Below are positions 13,495 through 24,465 of a stretch of DNA of 64,000 bases, piece by piece. Location: assembly GCF_014839805.1 (NCBI RefSeq), contig NC_051129.1, forward strand, positions 12,032,920 to 12,096,919. The letters are read 5' to 3'. Both the position numbers and the translations under genes were made by a program. The notes below the pieces were generated by a model. It made no database searches. It was not told the origin of the DNA and saw only the letters and a list, made by a program, of their open reading frames with translations. How positions within the stretch are numbered: the first letter of the stretch is position 1; the number at the start of each line of letters is the position of its first letter. Source of the DNA: Manduca sexta (taxonomy: Eukaryota; Arthropoda; Insecta; Lepidoptera; Sphingidae).

Positions 13495-13910
13495 AGGTTT
13501 GCCAGATGTTTTTTCACACTATAAGGGACAAATGCTTAAATGGGCAAAAAATACGGGACTTCAGTTTTATACCTGGGACAAATAAGAAACAAAATTATTT
13601 TGACAGTTTTTAATCTTTTTTTTTTTCGAGGATCGATAAATTTTTAACATATTCTTATTTGTTTTAACATATTTGTAACAATCAATACAATTATAATCAT
13701 ATTAAAAACAGGCATTAACTCTATTTATTAAATTTAAAAACAGAGTCGTATCGATATGTATGCGACAATGCGAACTCTGCGTGCGTGAGTACTTATTCAT
13801 CGTAAATCGATCGATTTACGGGACAGAGTCTGTCCCGCTGGGACATTTGAAAATGTACCTAAAATACGGGACGTCCCGGTAAATACGGGACGTCTGGAAA
13901 CACTCATTGC
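13495..13910. repeat. Possible MITE-like element rich in GGGAC motifs
   Basis: The left end (GGTTTGCCAGATGTTTTTTC) and the reverse complement of the right end (GTGTTTCCAGACGTCCCG) match imperfectly, as weak terminal inverted repeats would. The interior repeats TACGGGAC and GGGACAAA several times. It has no coding capacity. Related GGGAC/TCCCGC sequence occurs at about 60690-60800. The boundaries are estimates. Confidence 0.4.
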
Positions 13911-14396
13911 GAGCCATAACTCGAAGTCCTAAGACATGAGCAATGAATAATGAGTAGAGATCAAACTATATGCAACTTAAAAATTCCGAAACAAACATTC
14001 AACTTTTTTTTTAAATATGCTATAAGTATTAATTGAAAAAACAGATTAGTCTTTTTTTTACTTTTAATCAGCATACAATTTGTATGTAGGTTCTCCTACC
14101 AACATAACATGAATATAAAAATATGTTGATGCGTACAATTTGGTAGGAACAAATAAAATAAAAGGACAATATTTATTTTCTTAGTAAGTATTAATATACC
14201 TAATTTATTTTATTTTTTAGTGTTAAACATAATAGGTACTTATACTTTCTATAAAAAAATTCTTTGTCACCGATTTGGTAAACAGTTTCCACCAGGGAAA
14301 ATCGGGCAAGTAACTCTATTTTTGCTCTTTTCAAAATCAGTTCAAAGGTATAACGTAGTTAAGTACCTGTATATAATATAAACAATACTCGACTAA

Positions 14397-14788
14397 CTCG
14401 GTGGCGTAGTTGTATCTGTACACGGTATGAGCGTGACTACTGCGCTGATGTCCTGGGTTCGAATCCCGAGTCGACCCAAAATAATTGCGACTGGGTTTTT
14501 CCATCTTAAAAAACTACTTAGTTGCACCTCGGAGTCACGAAGTTGGCGGTGTGGTACCCGCGTGCCTCGGAAAACACGGCTGTCGGTCCTGCGCCTAATC
14601 TCGCTCCAGTCATGTCGGGATTGCCTTCTCACCGAACTATGAGAGTAAAGGAATAGAGAGAGCACCTGTGTTTTATGAAGACACGTGTGCACAATATTAT
14701 CCGCTGCGTACTTGGCTGATCTCCGTTGAAATTGGCCACCGTGCCCGAAATTCGGCTGGGAATTAATCAATCAATCAACACAAAAAAA
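14397..14788 (+). repeat. tRNA-derived SINE, near full length
   Basis: The 5' part holds an RNA polymerase III promoter: an A-box-like GGCGTAGTTG near 14402 and a B box GGGTTCGAATCCC near 14455-14467. A roughly 300-bp unrelated body follows and ends in an AATCAATCAATCAA tail. That is tRNA-headed SINE architecture, not a functional tRNA gene, since no acceptor stem closes around the two boxes. A shorter degraded copy of the head lies at 15122-15192. Confidence 0.75.
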
Positions 14789-15121
14789 AATACATTTAGT
14801 TTAGGGCAGTACAATAATTTATGTAAGTACTTGCAAAATAAAAAATATTCTATTCCCACACGAGTGCACAAACCTGTTAGGAATCATATTTTTCCAATAT
14901 ACTTACCATAAAAAAAAATATAGTACTTAGATAATAATATAGTACCTAAGCTATTTGGGCAGATCAGTCCACAACCGCAGTGCTAGTTTCACGAGTGTGA
15001 AGCATGTGCCTCTGCGATGTTCGACTACGACTACAACTTCCCGGCACACTACGCCGCCGCAGGCACAGGTATATACTTATAAAGTATGTCGTACCTATTA
15101 TTAATATTCTCCACCGAAGTA

Positions 15122-15192
15122 TAGATTGGCATAGTTGTACCTATTTATTACGTACGCGGTATGACTATCACGTTGAGATCTCGGGTTCGTTC
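15122..15192 (+). repeat. Degraded SINE head (same family as 14397-14788)
   Basis: The A-box region GGCATAGTTGTA, the CGCGGTATGACTA segment and the B-box core CGGGTTCG occur in the same order as in the upstream SINE. The body is absent. Confidence 0.55.
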
Positions 15193-15284
15193 TTCTTGCT
15201 CCAAACCCCCACACAACACAGGCAACACAACGCAGCGTTAACGCCAGAGCGAGAGCACCTTACACTCCATCATCATTATCATTA

Positions 15285-15416
15285 CCATCCATCCCGAGGG
15301 TCACCACATACGCGGCCCCCTGCCACCCGCCCGCGACTCCCCGATGGCCTCTATTAGACGCCTCATACGACAGGCAGGCAGGAGATACCGTGATGGAATT
15401 ATCCACACCTCTTGTA
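15285..15416 (+). repeat. LINE-like fragment (same family as 30700-31262)
   Basis: The blocks CATCCCGAGGGTCACCACA, CCCGATGGC, CTATTAGACG and ACGACAGGCAGG..GATACCGTG match 31100-31260 in order. It is a terminal fragment of a larger repeat and has no intact frame. Confidence 0.55.
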
Positions 15417-18400
15417 TCCACAGGGCGGTAGCACCGGGGAAACCTGCGAATGGGATATTAGATTCGTCTTAGCGACTGCAGGTGCACGAGCGAGAGTCGG
15501 GAGGGAAGTAAGGGGGAAGGATTTTAGGATGGGCGGAGGGTTCATGGAGGGGAAATGTTCACGAGCCCTCATAGGCCTCAATAAATATTTATTAGGACTA
15601 AGAGGTTTACACACTGAACTGTGAGCCTATTGCTTTGGGCCGCGGCAGATGACGCCCGTGCATTCGGTGTGGAAACCGAGCGCACTAGAAATGCCTCGGG
15701 GGGAGGGCAAAATGATATTAGGTTTTCTGTTGTCCATCAGCTTGGGGCTAAGCTAACACTCATAGTCCCCGATAAAATTTGACTCGCCTCATTAAAAAGA
15801 TAACTTATTTGTGCGAATATCAAATCTTGGATTATTTTTCGGTTCAACCATCTTAATAAGCTTGGTCGACAATGCAACGTACTACGTTACGTTGTAAATT
15901 AGCTATGTATATTATACTATGTACCTAAGTATGTATTTAATATATAATATTAATATTGCGAAAATAGCAACAGGCATTAGGTACTTATTCAAAAATGACC
16001 AAAATATGCAAATGCATAATATAAGTATCTTATATTATAATCTGGTATCTGCTGATGAGTGTCATTTTGTCCGACACGAGGTGAAGTTGCACTCGTTGGC
16101 AGCAGCTAGCCGGCACACACGCCGTAGCACACAGTGCCAAATAAGTAGGTTTACCAATTATGGTTAAGTATCCAAATACCTATCTGACAGGATCTCTTAT
16201 GAACACACTATTAGCAAAGTTAGTCTAATTGTCTAGTAAAATACATAGGTGCAGGTGTTAGGTAAGTACTCTAATTTAATCGGTTGTATTAAGCGTTTGT
16301 GCGCTATTTATTGATTGTAGGGGCCATGGAACAGCACAGATTCGCCGCGAGAGGCTCGGCGCGGCGACAGATAGCGGCGCTCTCGTACTGACCTCTGTAC
16401 TGTTCGCATTTGCACGGCGGTTTCATCACGTTATGTAAGCCCACGTTATCAGTGAACCGTGAACAAGGTCTCGCTGATAACCGACCAGATGAGAGCAATC
16501 ACGCGCGCCGCGCTACTCCAACAGTCACCATCATGTACATTGCACAGCGCAGGCGCGGGGCTACCTCGCGTCGGGACTCAGAACTCGGGAGTACACCGTA
16601 CGGACACTGTATAATATGCATTACGCACTGCACGCCGCGCTGCGCACACTCACACGAAGACGACTACAAACGGATGTGACTCATTGATAACAAAGATTCG
16701 TGAATCGTTCCACCTTTGTGTGACTACTTTCAGCCTACATGTAAAATATAATCATTATAACCGACGATATTGTGATCTCGCAGCGATCTATTCGTTGGTA
16801 CTGGCTCACATATACCTACAGTGTGTCACCGGCGTATCGACTTGGCATACGAAAGACCAACTGTCATGAGGCAATCAATTTTCTAGCGGGACGTTCCTAA
16901 GTGTAAAGCAACATGACATTATTAGGTCTATATTATTATGCATGTTTAGACATGTTTAGGTATATAATAAGCAGGACATCCAGTTAATTTTAAAGGTGCA
17001 ATCCTAGTATTATTTAATACAGCTCACACCCACTCGCCTGTAGGCAACGACTAGATACTTTCTTAATTCTTTACTTTACTAGAGTGACAATAAGTCCAAC
17101 ATTGCGTGTGCGTAGAAGGTCGATCTTACTATCAGCTGAGTCACTTGTTCGTTTGGTGATTTCATGCTATAAAAACATATGTAGGTATAGATACATATAG
17201 TTGTGATTAATCTAATTCTAGAAATCAAATTTCGTATGTTTAACACCGTTTTTTCCTCCAAGGCGATGTTCAAGTGTTTAGTTATCTACAAATTATATCT
17301 GTTATTCATATATATGTTACCTGTAGTGACTATTATTTAAAAAAAATGATTATTCCGCCACCTACGCTTAGATAACACCAGTGGAGTCTAGGACATCAGT
17401 CCAAAAGACAATCATAGTCATGAATTTTGTGAAAGTGATGACATCGCCGCGGTCAATCGTCACCAAATATGAAATGAAACAATATAATTACTTACCTATT
17501 ATTTATGTAGCCTATGGATGATAATTAAAATGGTTTTATTTATTTTTTTCGTAGCACGTAACAATTCTGAGATATGGAGGTCTTTGCTTTTTATCTACCC
17601 GCAATTGTTTAAATATGTTTATCGTTCTATTTTGTAAACATCTGTGATTTAAAAGTAAGTATTATTTTTATATAAAAATACCATCTAAATTGTGTAAGTA
17701 TCTGAACTACATCCAAACTGATTTTTAGCCGAAGTAGAAAAGACAGCCTGGTACTCTTTCAAAGGTATTTTTTTTAAATAAGCCATAAAAGATATATATT
17801 GGTGGCATGAATGATGAACCTAGTGAGCAATATCAACAAGATTTGGAACCATTTGAGCAATACTATTAAGGTTTTTGGGACAAAATATCCTAGGTAATTT
17901 GTTGATCTTGTTGAAACTGTATCGTAAAAGAGTAAACCAAACAATAACAACCAATGTGAGCTATATTAGTACTGGCAGTATGCCGCTTTAAATTAAGAAA
18001 TTATATACTTCATTGGTCATTGTCTAGTCTTTGCTGTTCAAAATAAATCAATTGATAGTTTTACAATCCTAAGTTATTTCTTTCATAATCCATCAGATCT
18101 GTTGTGATAAATATAAATGATAATATTTATAAAAAATGCCATTATCCATTTTTAACTGTCTATTGTTAATTTTCTTTATAAAAACCTTATCTTATCTTAA
18201 CAACTATATAAAAAAATGGACGTTCTGGATATATAATTTTTTTTCCTATATGTAGAGACACAAAGTAAGGAAAGAATACCGAAAGAATACCGCTACACGA
18301 ATATGTTTTTTGTCGTTGATAAGTCATGTAAATTAGTGTAATGATTAATGTTAAATTAGTGTGATACAAATCTTCAGTTTTGCGCCACGCGTCCCCCGCG

Positions 18401-19750
18401 AAGGCTCGAAGTATTATGCTGTTTGTGTGTATCTGTCTACGGTCTTTTCGCGGAATATCGGCTCAGCCACGAAAATGTGCTTTTAAGCCTCGAGCGGCAA
18501 GAACTGTAATGAACGGGGAAGTATCAAACAGGTCAAGAGTCGCCGCCCGAGCGGGGACGCGAGCGTCTTACATGTATGGAGAAAGAAGAATACCAGTCGT
18601 AGAGGGCGGATGGCGGCGTCGCTACACGTCGTTCGTGGCGTCAGAACCGCGCCGCTTGTTGCGCCAACTCTCAACTCACCACTCACCGGCAGCATCGTGG
18701 CTCGGCCTTCAGTCTCAATAGGGAGTTTTCGAGACAAATAGCAACCCCCATTTCATTCAAAGAATTTGTCTATCTGATCTAAGTGTTACTTCTAACAACA
18801 TCCAAACATATACAAAAAATCTATAGGCCGAGGCTTCGATTATAACGATATCAAAAATATTGTTCCGATTGGTTTTTTCATAATAAATCGAAAAAAGCGC
18901 TAGTGATCGTTTATCGAACATGGTCACAGTAGTATGAAATAAGACAACAAACTTAAGATTAATTTTAGCAAGAAAAACTATTACAAACAAAAAATACTTA
19001 AACCTTATCTATGTACCCGTTAATAACAAATTATTAAAACACAAGCAATGTAATATTAATATATTCTTTTCAATTCACGTTTTACATTACAGAGACAAAT
19101 CAGTAATACATTCGCCACTAATAGCCCATGCACATTGCACAGACATGAGCTAGCAGTGGCTATATACACACTTACAATTAATGTACTTATATAATATGTA
19201 TTTACAATTTAGACATCACCAATATAAATTAAAACAACTAAGTACTAACTTTTCGTAAGTATTTATTAAAGGCACTCAAGTAAGATATCGATGAAAGCGA
19301 GTTGAGCTTCCCGTGACTCGGCCCGCCGACCCGCCGGCCCGCCGCGGTAGTAAAATTACATTGTGGGGTGTCTGCTCTTTGTATGACTTTGGAATCTAAT
19401 TTAAAACTCGTTATAATTACATAAGTACTTAAAGTTTCTTTTCGTCTGCGATAACATTTTAACAACAAACATTTTATACATATCGAGTGGCGGAGTCGTG
19501 TACAGAATACAGAAATGTAAGAGAGGCCACGCGGACGTGGTCGTGAAGCCGATTTTTTATCACAATATATCTTACATATCGTCGTTCAACATGTCCAATG
19601 TCTAGAGAAGGATGCGTTAGGGCTATACCGTTTACAAGGTAATCGTGTGTAATACGTTGTTAAGATTGCCTATTGTTAACTTAAATCATATTTTCCAGTA
19701 CGAAGAACATAGTCCGAAGTGCTATTTTTGAACGCATCTACCATACACCA

Positions 19751-19923
19751 TGTTAGATCTGTACCAAAATAATTAATAGCGCCATCTGTTGTGTCTATGG
19801 TGAACATGTTAGTTATAAACCACAAAGCATAACTGTGTAAAGTGAAGCAGTCACTTGAGCGTCCCTGTCCAAAGAAACTGTGTGTTATAATTACAAGTTT
19901 TGTTTTATTGCTCTAACATTACA
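19751..19923 (+). repeat. Copia 5' LTR
   Basis: A 173-bp direct repeat bounded by TGTTAG and ATTACA, identical by eye to 24024-24196. It is short for an LTR but within the range seen in Copia elements. It includes a TTATAA-like AT-rich core. Confidence 0.95.
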
Positions 19924-19937
19924 GGTTATGGGCCCAG
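19924..19937 (+). other. Copia primer-binding site (initiator tRNA-Met, internal)
   Basis: GGTTATGGGCCCAG directly follows the 5' LTR. It is complementary to the anticodon stem-loop region of eukaryotic initiator tRNA-Met, not to its 3' end. Priming from a cleaved half of tRNA-iMet is the known Drosophila copia mode, and this site matches it. Confidence 0.85.
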
Positions 19938-20049
19938 AATCCTTAGTTTGTCTTTTAAATAGTTGTGTTTCTCTGTTAAAAAGTGGTGAAACATTGATAC
20001 AATAATAGTTAAATGTTATTAGTTACTTTATACAATAATAGTTGCAAGA

Positions 20050-20982
20050 ATGGCATTGAATTATATTGTAAATGTTCCCAAGTTAAAAGGCCGGGAAAAC
20101 TACAACGAATGGCTGTTCGCCGCGGAAAATTTTCTAGTCCTGGAAGATATGCTGCACTGCATCAGACCAGAAACCGGGAAAAAGATAGAAGCCGCAGATG
20201 ACGCGAGAACTAAGGCAAAGTTAGTGATGACTATAGATACTGCGTTATATGTCCATATAAAAGAAGTTAAAACTACTTTGGAACTATGGAACAAGCTGAA
20301 GACATTATTTGATGACTCGGGATTTACACGAAGAATATCACTTTTACGTAATTTAATCTCAATTCGTTTGGAAAATTGTGTCTCGATGCAGTCATACGTA
20401 ACGCAAATAGTCGAAACGGGGCAGAAACTGAGTGGGACAGGTTTTAATATCAGTTATGAGTGGATCGGTTGCCTGTTGTTGGCTGGATTGACAGAGAATT
20501 TTAAGCCGATGATAATGGCGATCGAGCATTCCGGCATACAAATTACAACGGACGCCATTAGAACCAAGCTCATGGACATGGAAACGGAAGTGAGTGGAAG
20601 TAACCAATCTAACGAGGTTAGCAGTGCATTCGCAAGTAGAACGCAGAAATGGCAACATAAGAAAAATAAATTACCTATGGCCACCGCGCAAAGAACTCAA
20701 TCGCAACCAAACGTCAATGTTGGCGCCAAGAGTCACGTCAAATGTTACCGTTGCAAAGAACCAGGACATTATAAGAATCAGTGTCCAAATAATTTTAACA
20801 TCAACATATCTAAAAAGGAAGTGCAACGCAAACCCAATAACGTATTCAGTACAGTGTTTTTAAGTGCTCAGTTTAATAAATATGACTGGTATATTGACTC
20901 AGGAGCAAGTATGCATTTGACGGCGAATGAAGAGTGGGTAGAGAATGCAAAGTATCATAAGATAAAGGACATTTTTTTTTTT
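20050..20982 (+). pseudogene. Copia gag and protease start
   Basis: The ATG at 20050 opens a frame whose first 170 or so residues have the Copia gag pattern (GRENYNEW, LWNKLKTLF). One CCHC zinc knuckle follows (CYRCKEPGHYKNQC, about residues 232-245). The protease motif YIDSGASMH (aspartyl active site DSGA) is near residue 285. The frame is lost at an 11-T run at 20972-20982; sense continues in another frame just downstream. A one-base length error in the homopolymer or a real inactivating indel would look the same. Gag forms the particle and protease processes the polyprotein. Confidence 0.85.
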
Positions 20983-21464
20983 ATCGTATTTGTATCGCTA
21001 ACAGTGAGAGATTGCAAGTATTGTTTACCGGCGATGTGAATATTGTTACAAAGACTGATCAATGTGAATTTGAAGTTACAGTCAAGAACGTATTGTGTGC
21101 TCCAGGTTTGACTACTAACTTACTGTCAGTCAGCCAGTTAATAAAGACCGGTAATACAGTAAAATTTACCAAGAATGGTTGTGAAGTCTTCAACAAAAAA
21201 GGCGAACTGGTCGCTACAGCTATGTTGAATAATGGTGTATACAAATTAAAAGTGCCTGAAAATTTAGCAGCAAATTTGTCAGTGTCAAGTAATATATGGC
21301 ATCGCAGATTAGGCCATCTTAATGACAAATATCTTAGTAAGATGAAAATAGCTGTTGAAGGTATGAATCTTCAAGAAAAGGTAGATTTTGGTAAGGCAAC
21401 ATGTACAATCTGTTGTGAAGGCAAACAGTGTCGTTTACCATTTGGAAATGAAGGTTCAAGAAGC
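20983..21464 (+). pseudogene. Copia protease remainder and GAG-pre-integrase segment
   Basis: This frame carries the end of the protease region, including LLSVSQL (about 21120-21140). It then has the GAG-pre-integrase zinc-binding block with WHRRLGHLN near 21299 and CTICCEGKQ near 21405. It ends where the reading frame shifts at an AAAA run (21465-21468). Confidence 0.8.
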
Positions 21465-21468
21465 AAAA

Positions 21469-21900
21469 GAATTGCTTCATTTAGTCCATACTGATATTTG
21501 TGGACCTATGGAGCATGAATCACTTGCTGGTTCCAGATACTTTATACTATTTATTGATGACTATAGTCGTATGTTGTTTGTTTATTTCATTAAACACAGA
21601 AATGAAGCTTTAAGATGTTTCAAAGAATTTAAAGCTAAAGTTGAAAAACAAAGTAATAAGAAAATAAAGATTCTAAGAAGTGACAACGGATGTGAGTACT
21701 GTAATAAGAAATTTGATTCATTTCTCAAAGAGGAGGGTATAATTCATCAAAGGACTACCCCATATACCCCTGAACAAAATGGCTTATCAGAGCGCAATAA
21801 TCGTACTATTGTAGAGAAAGCCAGGTGTCTGCTATTTGATGCAGGTATGGGTAAAGAGTTCTGGGCAGAAGCCACTAATACTGCTGTTTACTTACTTTAA
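21469..21900 (+). pseudogene. Copia integrase catalytic core
   Basis: The retroviral-type integrase core is visible with all three acidic residues: VHTDICGP (first Asp, near 21491), LRSDNGCEY (second Asp, near 21680) and EQNGLSERNN (Glu, near 21790), with the expected spacing. The segment closes at a TAA at 21898-21900. Matching sense resumes immediately in a different frame, so this is a frame break and not the natural end of the protein. Confidence 0.85.
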
Positions 21901-23591
21901 ATGAAAGAACTCCTTATGAAGTCTGGACTGGCTGTGAGCCTGATATAAGTCACCTCAGAATATTTGGTAGCACCGTCATGGCCCATGTTGCTAAAGAGAG
22001 GCGCCATAAATGGGACAGAAAATCAGAAAAGCACATTCTTGTGGGCTATCCAGATGACATCAAAGGTTATCGAATATTCAACCCTAGAACAAAACGTGTG
22101 ATAATAAGCAGGGATGTTATTGTCATGGAAGAAGAAAAGAATCTTGATGTTAGCTTACCGATTATTGAAAATATAGAAAATTCATCTTCAGTGCGGGAGA
22201 TATCTGACAAGGACACATCAAGTTCAGAAGATGTGATTGGAGGTGATACAGTATGTAAACCATCAGATTACCCAGATGACCCTTATGTTCCCAGTGAACA
22301 TGAAGATGGTTATGACTTACCTGAGAAGCGGGTAAGACCCATCCGAACCAAGAGGAAGCCTGAGCGATATCGGATGACTAATATGTGTATATCTGAGGAA
22401 GCATTTGATGATGCAAATGGACTATCCCTAGAAGAAGCATTACAGGGAGCAGAAAAGGAAAATTGGCTATTGGCAGTCAAGGAGGAACTTCAGTCTTTTG
22501 AGGACAGCAATGCATGGGAGCTAGTGGATAAGCCAAAGAAGGGTGAAACTGTAGTGAAGTGTAAGTGGGTGCTACGTAAAAAACTAGACAATGATAATAA
22601 CATTAGATACCGTGCTCGTTTGGTAGCCAAAGGCTATATGCAGAAGCAAAATGTAGACTATGTAGAAACTTTTTCACCTGTGGTTAGGCATTCAACCTTA
22701 AGGTTATTGTTTGCATTATCTGTGAAACTTGGGTTAGAAGTTATGCACCTTGATGTCACTACAGCATTCCTAAATGGGGACCTTGAGGAAACAATCTATA
22801 TGGAAGCACCTGAATGTTTGCTAGAATCTAAAGATAACTGTAATAAAACGGTAGTTAAATTAAACCGAGCTATATATGGTCTTAAGCAGTCCTCAAGGGC
22901 CTGGTATAGGAAAGTGGATGATTATCTAGTTAGCCTTGGTTATAAGCGATATAAATTAGAACCATGTTTGTACACAAAAAATAATGATCATAAAAAGACA
23001 ATAGTAACCTTGTATGTAGATGACTTTTTTGTGTTTACAAATGATATTAGTGAATGTAATAATTTAAAAAAGGTATTGGCTTCAAAGTTCAAAATAAAAG
23101 ATTTAGGTCAGGTTAAAAATTGTTTAGGAATGGCTGTTAATATTGATAAAGTTAAAGGCACAGTTACATTAAGCCAAGAAAATTATATTAATCAGTTATT
23201 AAATAAATTTAATATGGCAGGTTGTAAAGTAGCTGACACACCTTTAGAGACTAAATTAAATATTAACTTTAATAACAATTGTGAAAAGCGTATACCCTAT
23301 CAGCAACTCATTGGTGGGCTAATGTATTTAGCTGTGTTGACTAGACGTGACATTGCATATTCAGTTAGTTTTCTGAGTCAATTTAATAATTGCTATAATC
23401 TTGAAACTTGGGCATATGCAAAACGAATTTTGAAATATCTTAAGAAAACTAAACATTTTGGATTAAAATATACTAAATGTGGTAAGTCAAATTTAGAAGG
23501 GTTTGTAGATGCAGATTGGGGGAATAATGTTATAGACAGAAGATCTTATACAGGTTTATGTTTTATGTTAGCAGGTAGTGTAGTTTCATGA
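21901..23591 (+). pseudogene. Copia integrase C-terminal region and reverse transcriptase
   Basis: The frame starts with integrase C-terminal sequence (LVGYPDDIKGYRIFNP) and an acidic, Ser-rich linker. The RVT_2-type reverse transcriptase follows, with YRARLVAKGY, MHLDVTTAFLNGDL and the catalytic YVDD box near 23015. It ends in an in-frame TGA at 23589-23591; conserved sequence continues past it without a frame change. Confidence 0.9.
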
Positions 23592-23966
23592 GAGGCAAAG
23601 AAACAAAAAACAGTTGCCCTCTCAAGTACTGAAGCTGAATACATGGGCATAACTGATGCTTGCAGGGAAGCAATTTATTTGATTATTTTGTTAAAAGAAA
23701 TAACTGTTGAGTCATACACCATTAATTTATTTAATGATAATCAGGGTGCAATTAAGTTGATCTCAAATAATTGCTTCAATAAAAGAACTAAACATATAGA
23801 TGTCCGCTACCATTTTTGTAAAGAATGTGTTACTAAAAAGTTTGTAGAACTTAAGTATTTAGAAACTGCTGAAATGCCTGCGGACCTTTTTACAAAGGGA
23901 TTGGGTAACACTAAGCATTATTATTTTATGCAGTTGTTAGGTATACAGAATGTAAAAAATGTTTAA
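23592..23966 (+). pseudogene. Copia RNase H segment
   Basis: This continues the reverse transcriptase frame beyond the TGA. It carries the Copia RNase H features STEAEYM, LFNDNQGA, RTKHIDVRYHF and PADLFTKGL. It ends in the natural TAA at 23964-23966, 57 bp before the right LTR. Confidence 0.85.
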
Positions 23967-24023
23967 TATTTTTTTGAGAAACTGTTAATTGTTGTGTGCC
24001 CATATTATTTTGGTAAGTGCGGT

Positions 24024-24196
24024 TGTTAGATCTGTACCAAAATAATTAATAGCGCCATCTGTTGTGTCTATGGTGAACATGTTAGTTATAAACCACAAAG
24101 CATAACTGTGTAAAGTGAAGCAGTCACTTGAGCGTCCCTGTCCAAAGAAACTGTGTGTTATAATTACAAGTTTTGTTTTATTGCTCTAACATTACA
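24024..24196 (+). repeat. Copia 3' LTR
   Basis: Identical by eye to 19751-19923 over all 173 bp and followed by the CACCA target duplication. No clear purine tract precedes it (the upstream bases are GGTAAGTGCGGT). Confidence 0.95.
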
Positions 24197-24323
24197 CACC
24201 ACAATTATTGTTTGTCACCGTATTAATTTTAGTGACAATTCACGCTCTGGTGTGTAAGTAAGTACATGTTTGCTTTTGGGACTATCGGAACTGATACTAA
24301 CAGTGGACGATATGCGTTCTAAA

Positions 24324-24329
24324 TTTATT
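24324..24329 (-). terminator. Likely poly(A) signal of the RTN4IP1-like gene
   Basis: AATAAA is present on the minus strand about 137 bp beyond the stop codon of the oxidoreductase gene. Its position suits a short 3' UTR ending just before the Copia insertion. Confidence 0.5.
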
Positions 24330-24465
24330 CATAATAATAATGTGTTCTGTGGTGTCGCCCGCTCGGCTCTGTAAAATATTGTGAAATAAAATTAGCGAAT
24401 CGCATGCAAACAAAAAAAAGTGAATTTAAAGTAATAATAAGTACCATGTCGCGATATATAAGCTG

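Larger units (their letters stand above)
6954..14396. other. Region upstream of fatty acid synthase; GC-rich patches and repeats, no gene seen
   Basis: GC-rich, CpG-containing islands occur at about 6960-7620, 11395-11560 and 12050-12680. They produce several overlapping open frames on both strands, none resembling a protein I know. They could hold the unseen 5' exon or promoter of the fatty acid synthase gene, but nothing proves it. Repeats inside are listed separately. The rest is AT-rich with no recognisable content. Confidence 0.4.
14789..19745. other. Gene-free stretch with GC-rich islands and repeat fragments
   Basis: GC-rich patches lie at about 15430-15700, 16340-16670 and 18370-18720, with AT-rich DNA between. 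Small open frames in the patches do not resemble known proteins and lack convincing splice or codon structure. Repeat fragments at 15122-15192 and 15285-15416 are listed separately. I see nothing else I can name. Confidence 0.4.
19746..24201 (+). mobile_element. Copia (Ty1/copia superfamily) LTR retrotransposon with 5-bp target duplication
   Basis: The element itself spans 19751-24196 (4446 bp) and is flanked by CACCA at 19746-19750 and 24197-24201. The LTRs are 173 bp, start TGTTAG, end ATTACA and look identical base for base. A primer-binding site complementary to initiator tRNA-Met follows the left LTR. The coding region has the Copia order: gag with one zinc knuckle, protease, integrase, reverse transcriptase, RNase H. 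Integrase before reverse transcriptase separates Copia from Gypsy and BEL. The frame is broken in four places. A clear purine tract before the right LTR is not obvious. It lies about 130 bp past the likely poly(A) signal of the minus-strand RTN4IP1-like gene. Identical LTRs indicate very recent insertion. Confidence 0.95.

Noticed and set aside
14397..14470. tRNA gene
   Set aside because: A and B boxes are present, but there is no matching acceptor stem and the sequence continues into a SINE body and a tail.
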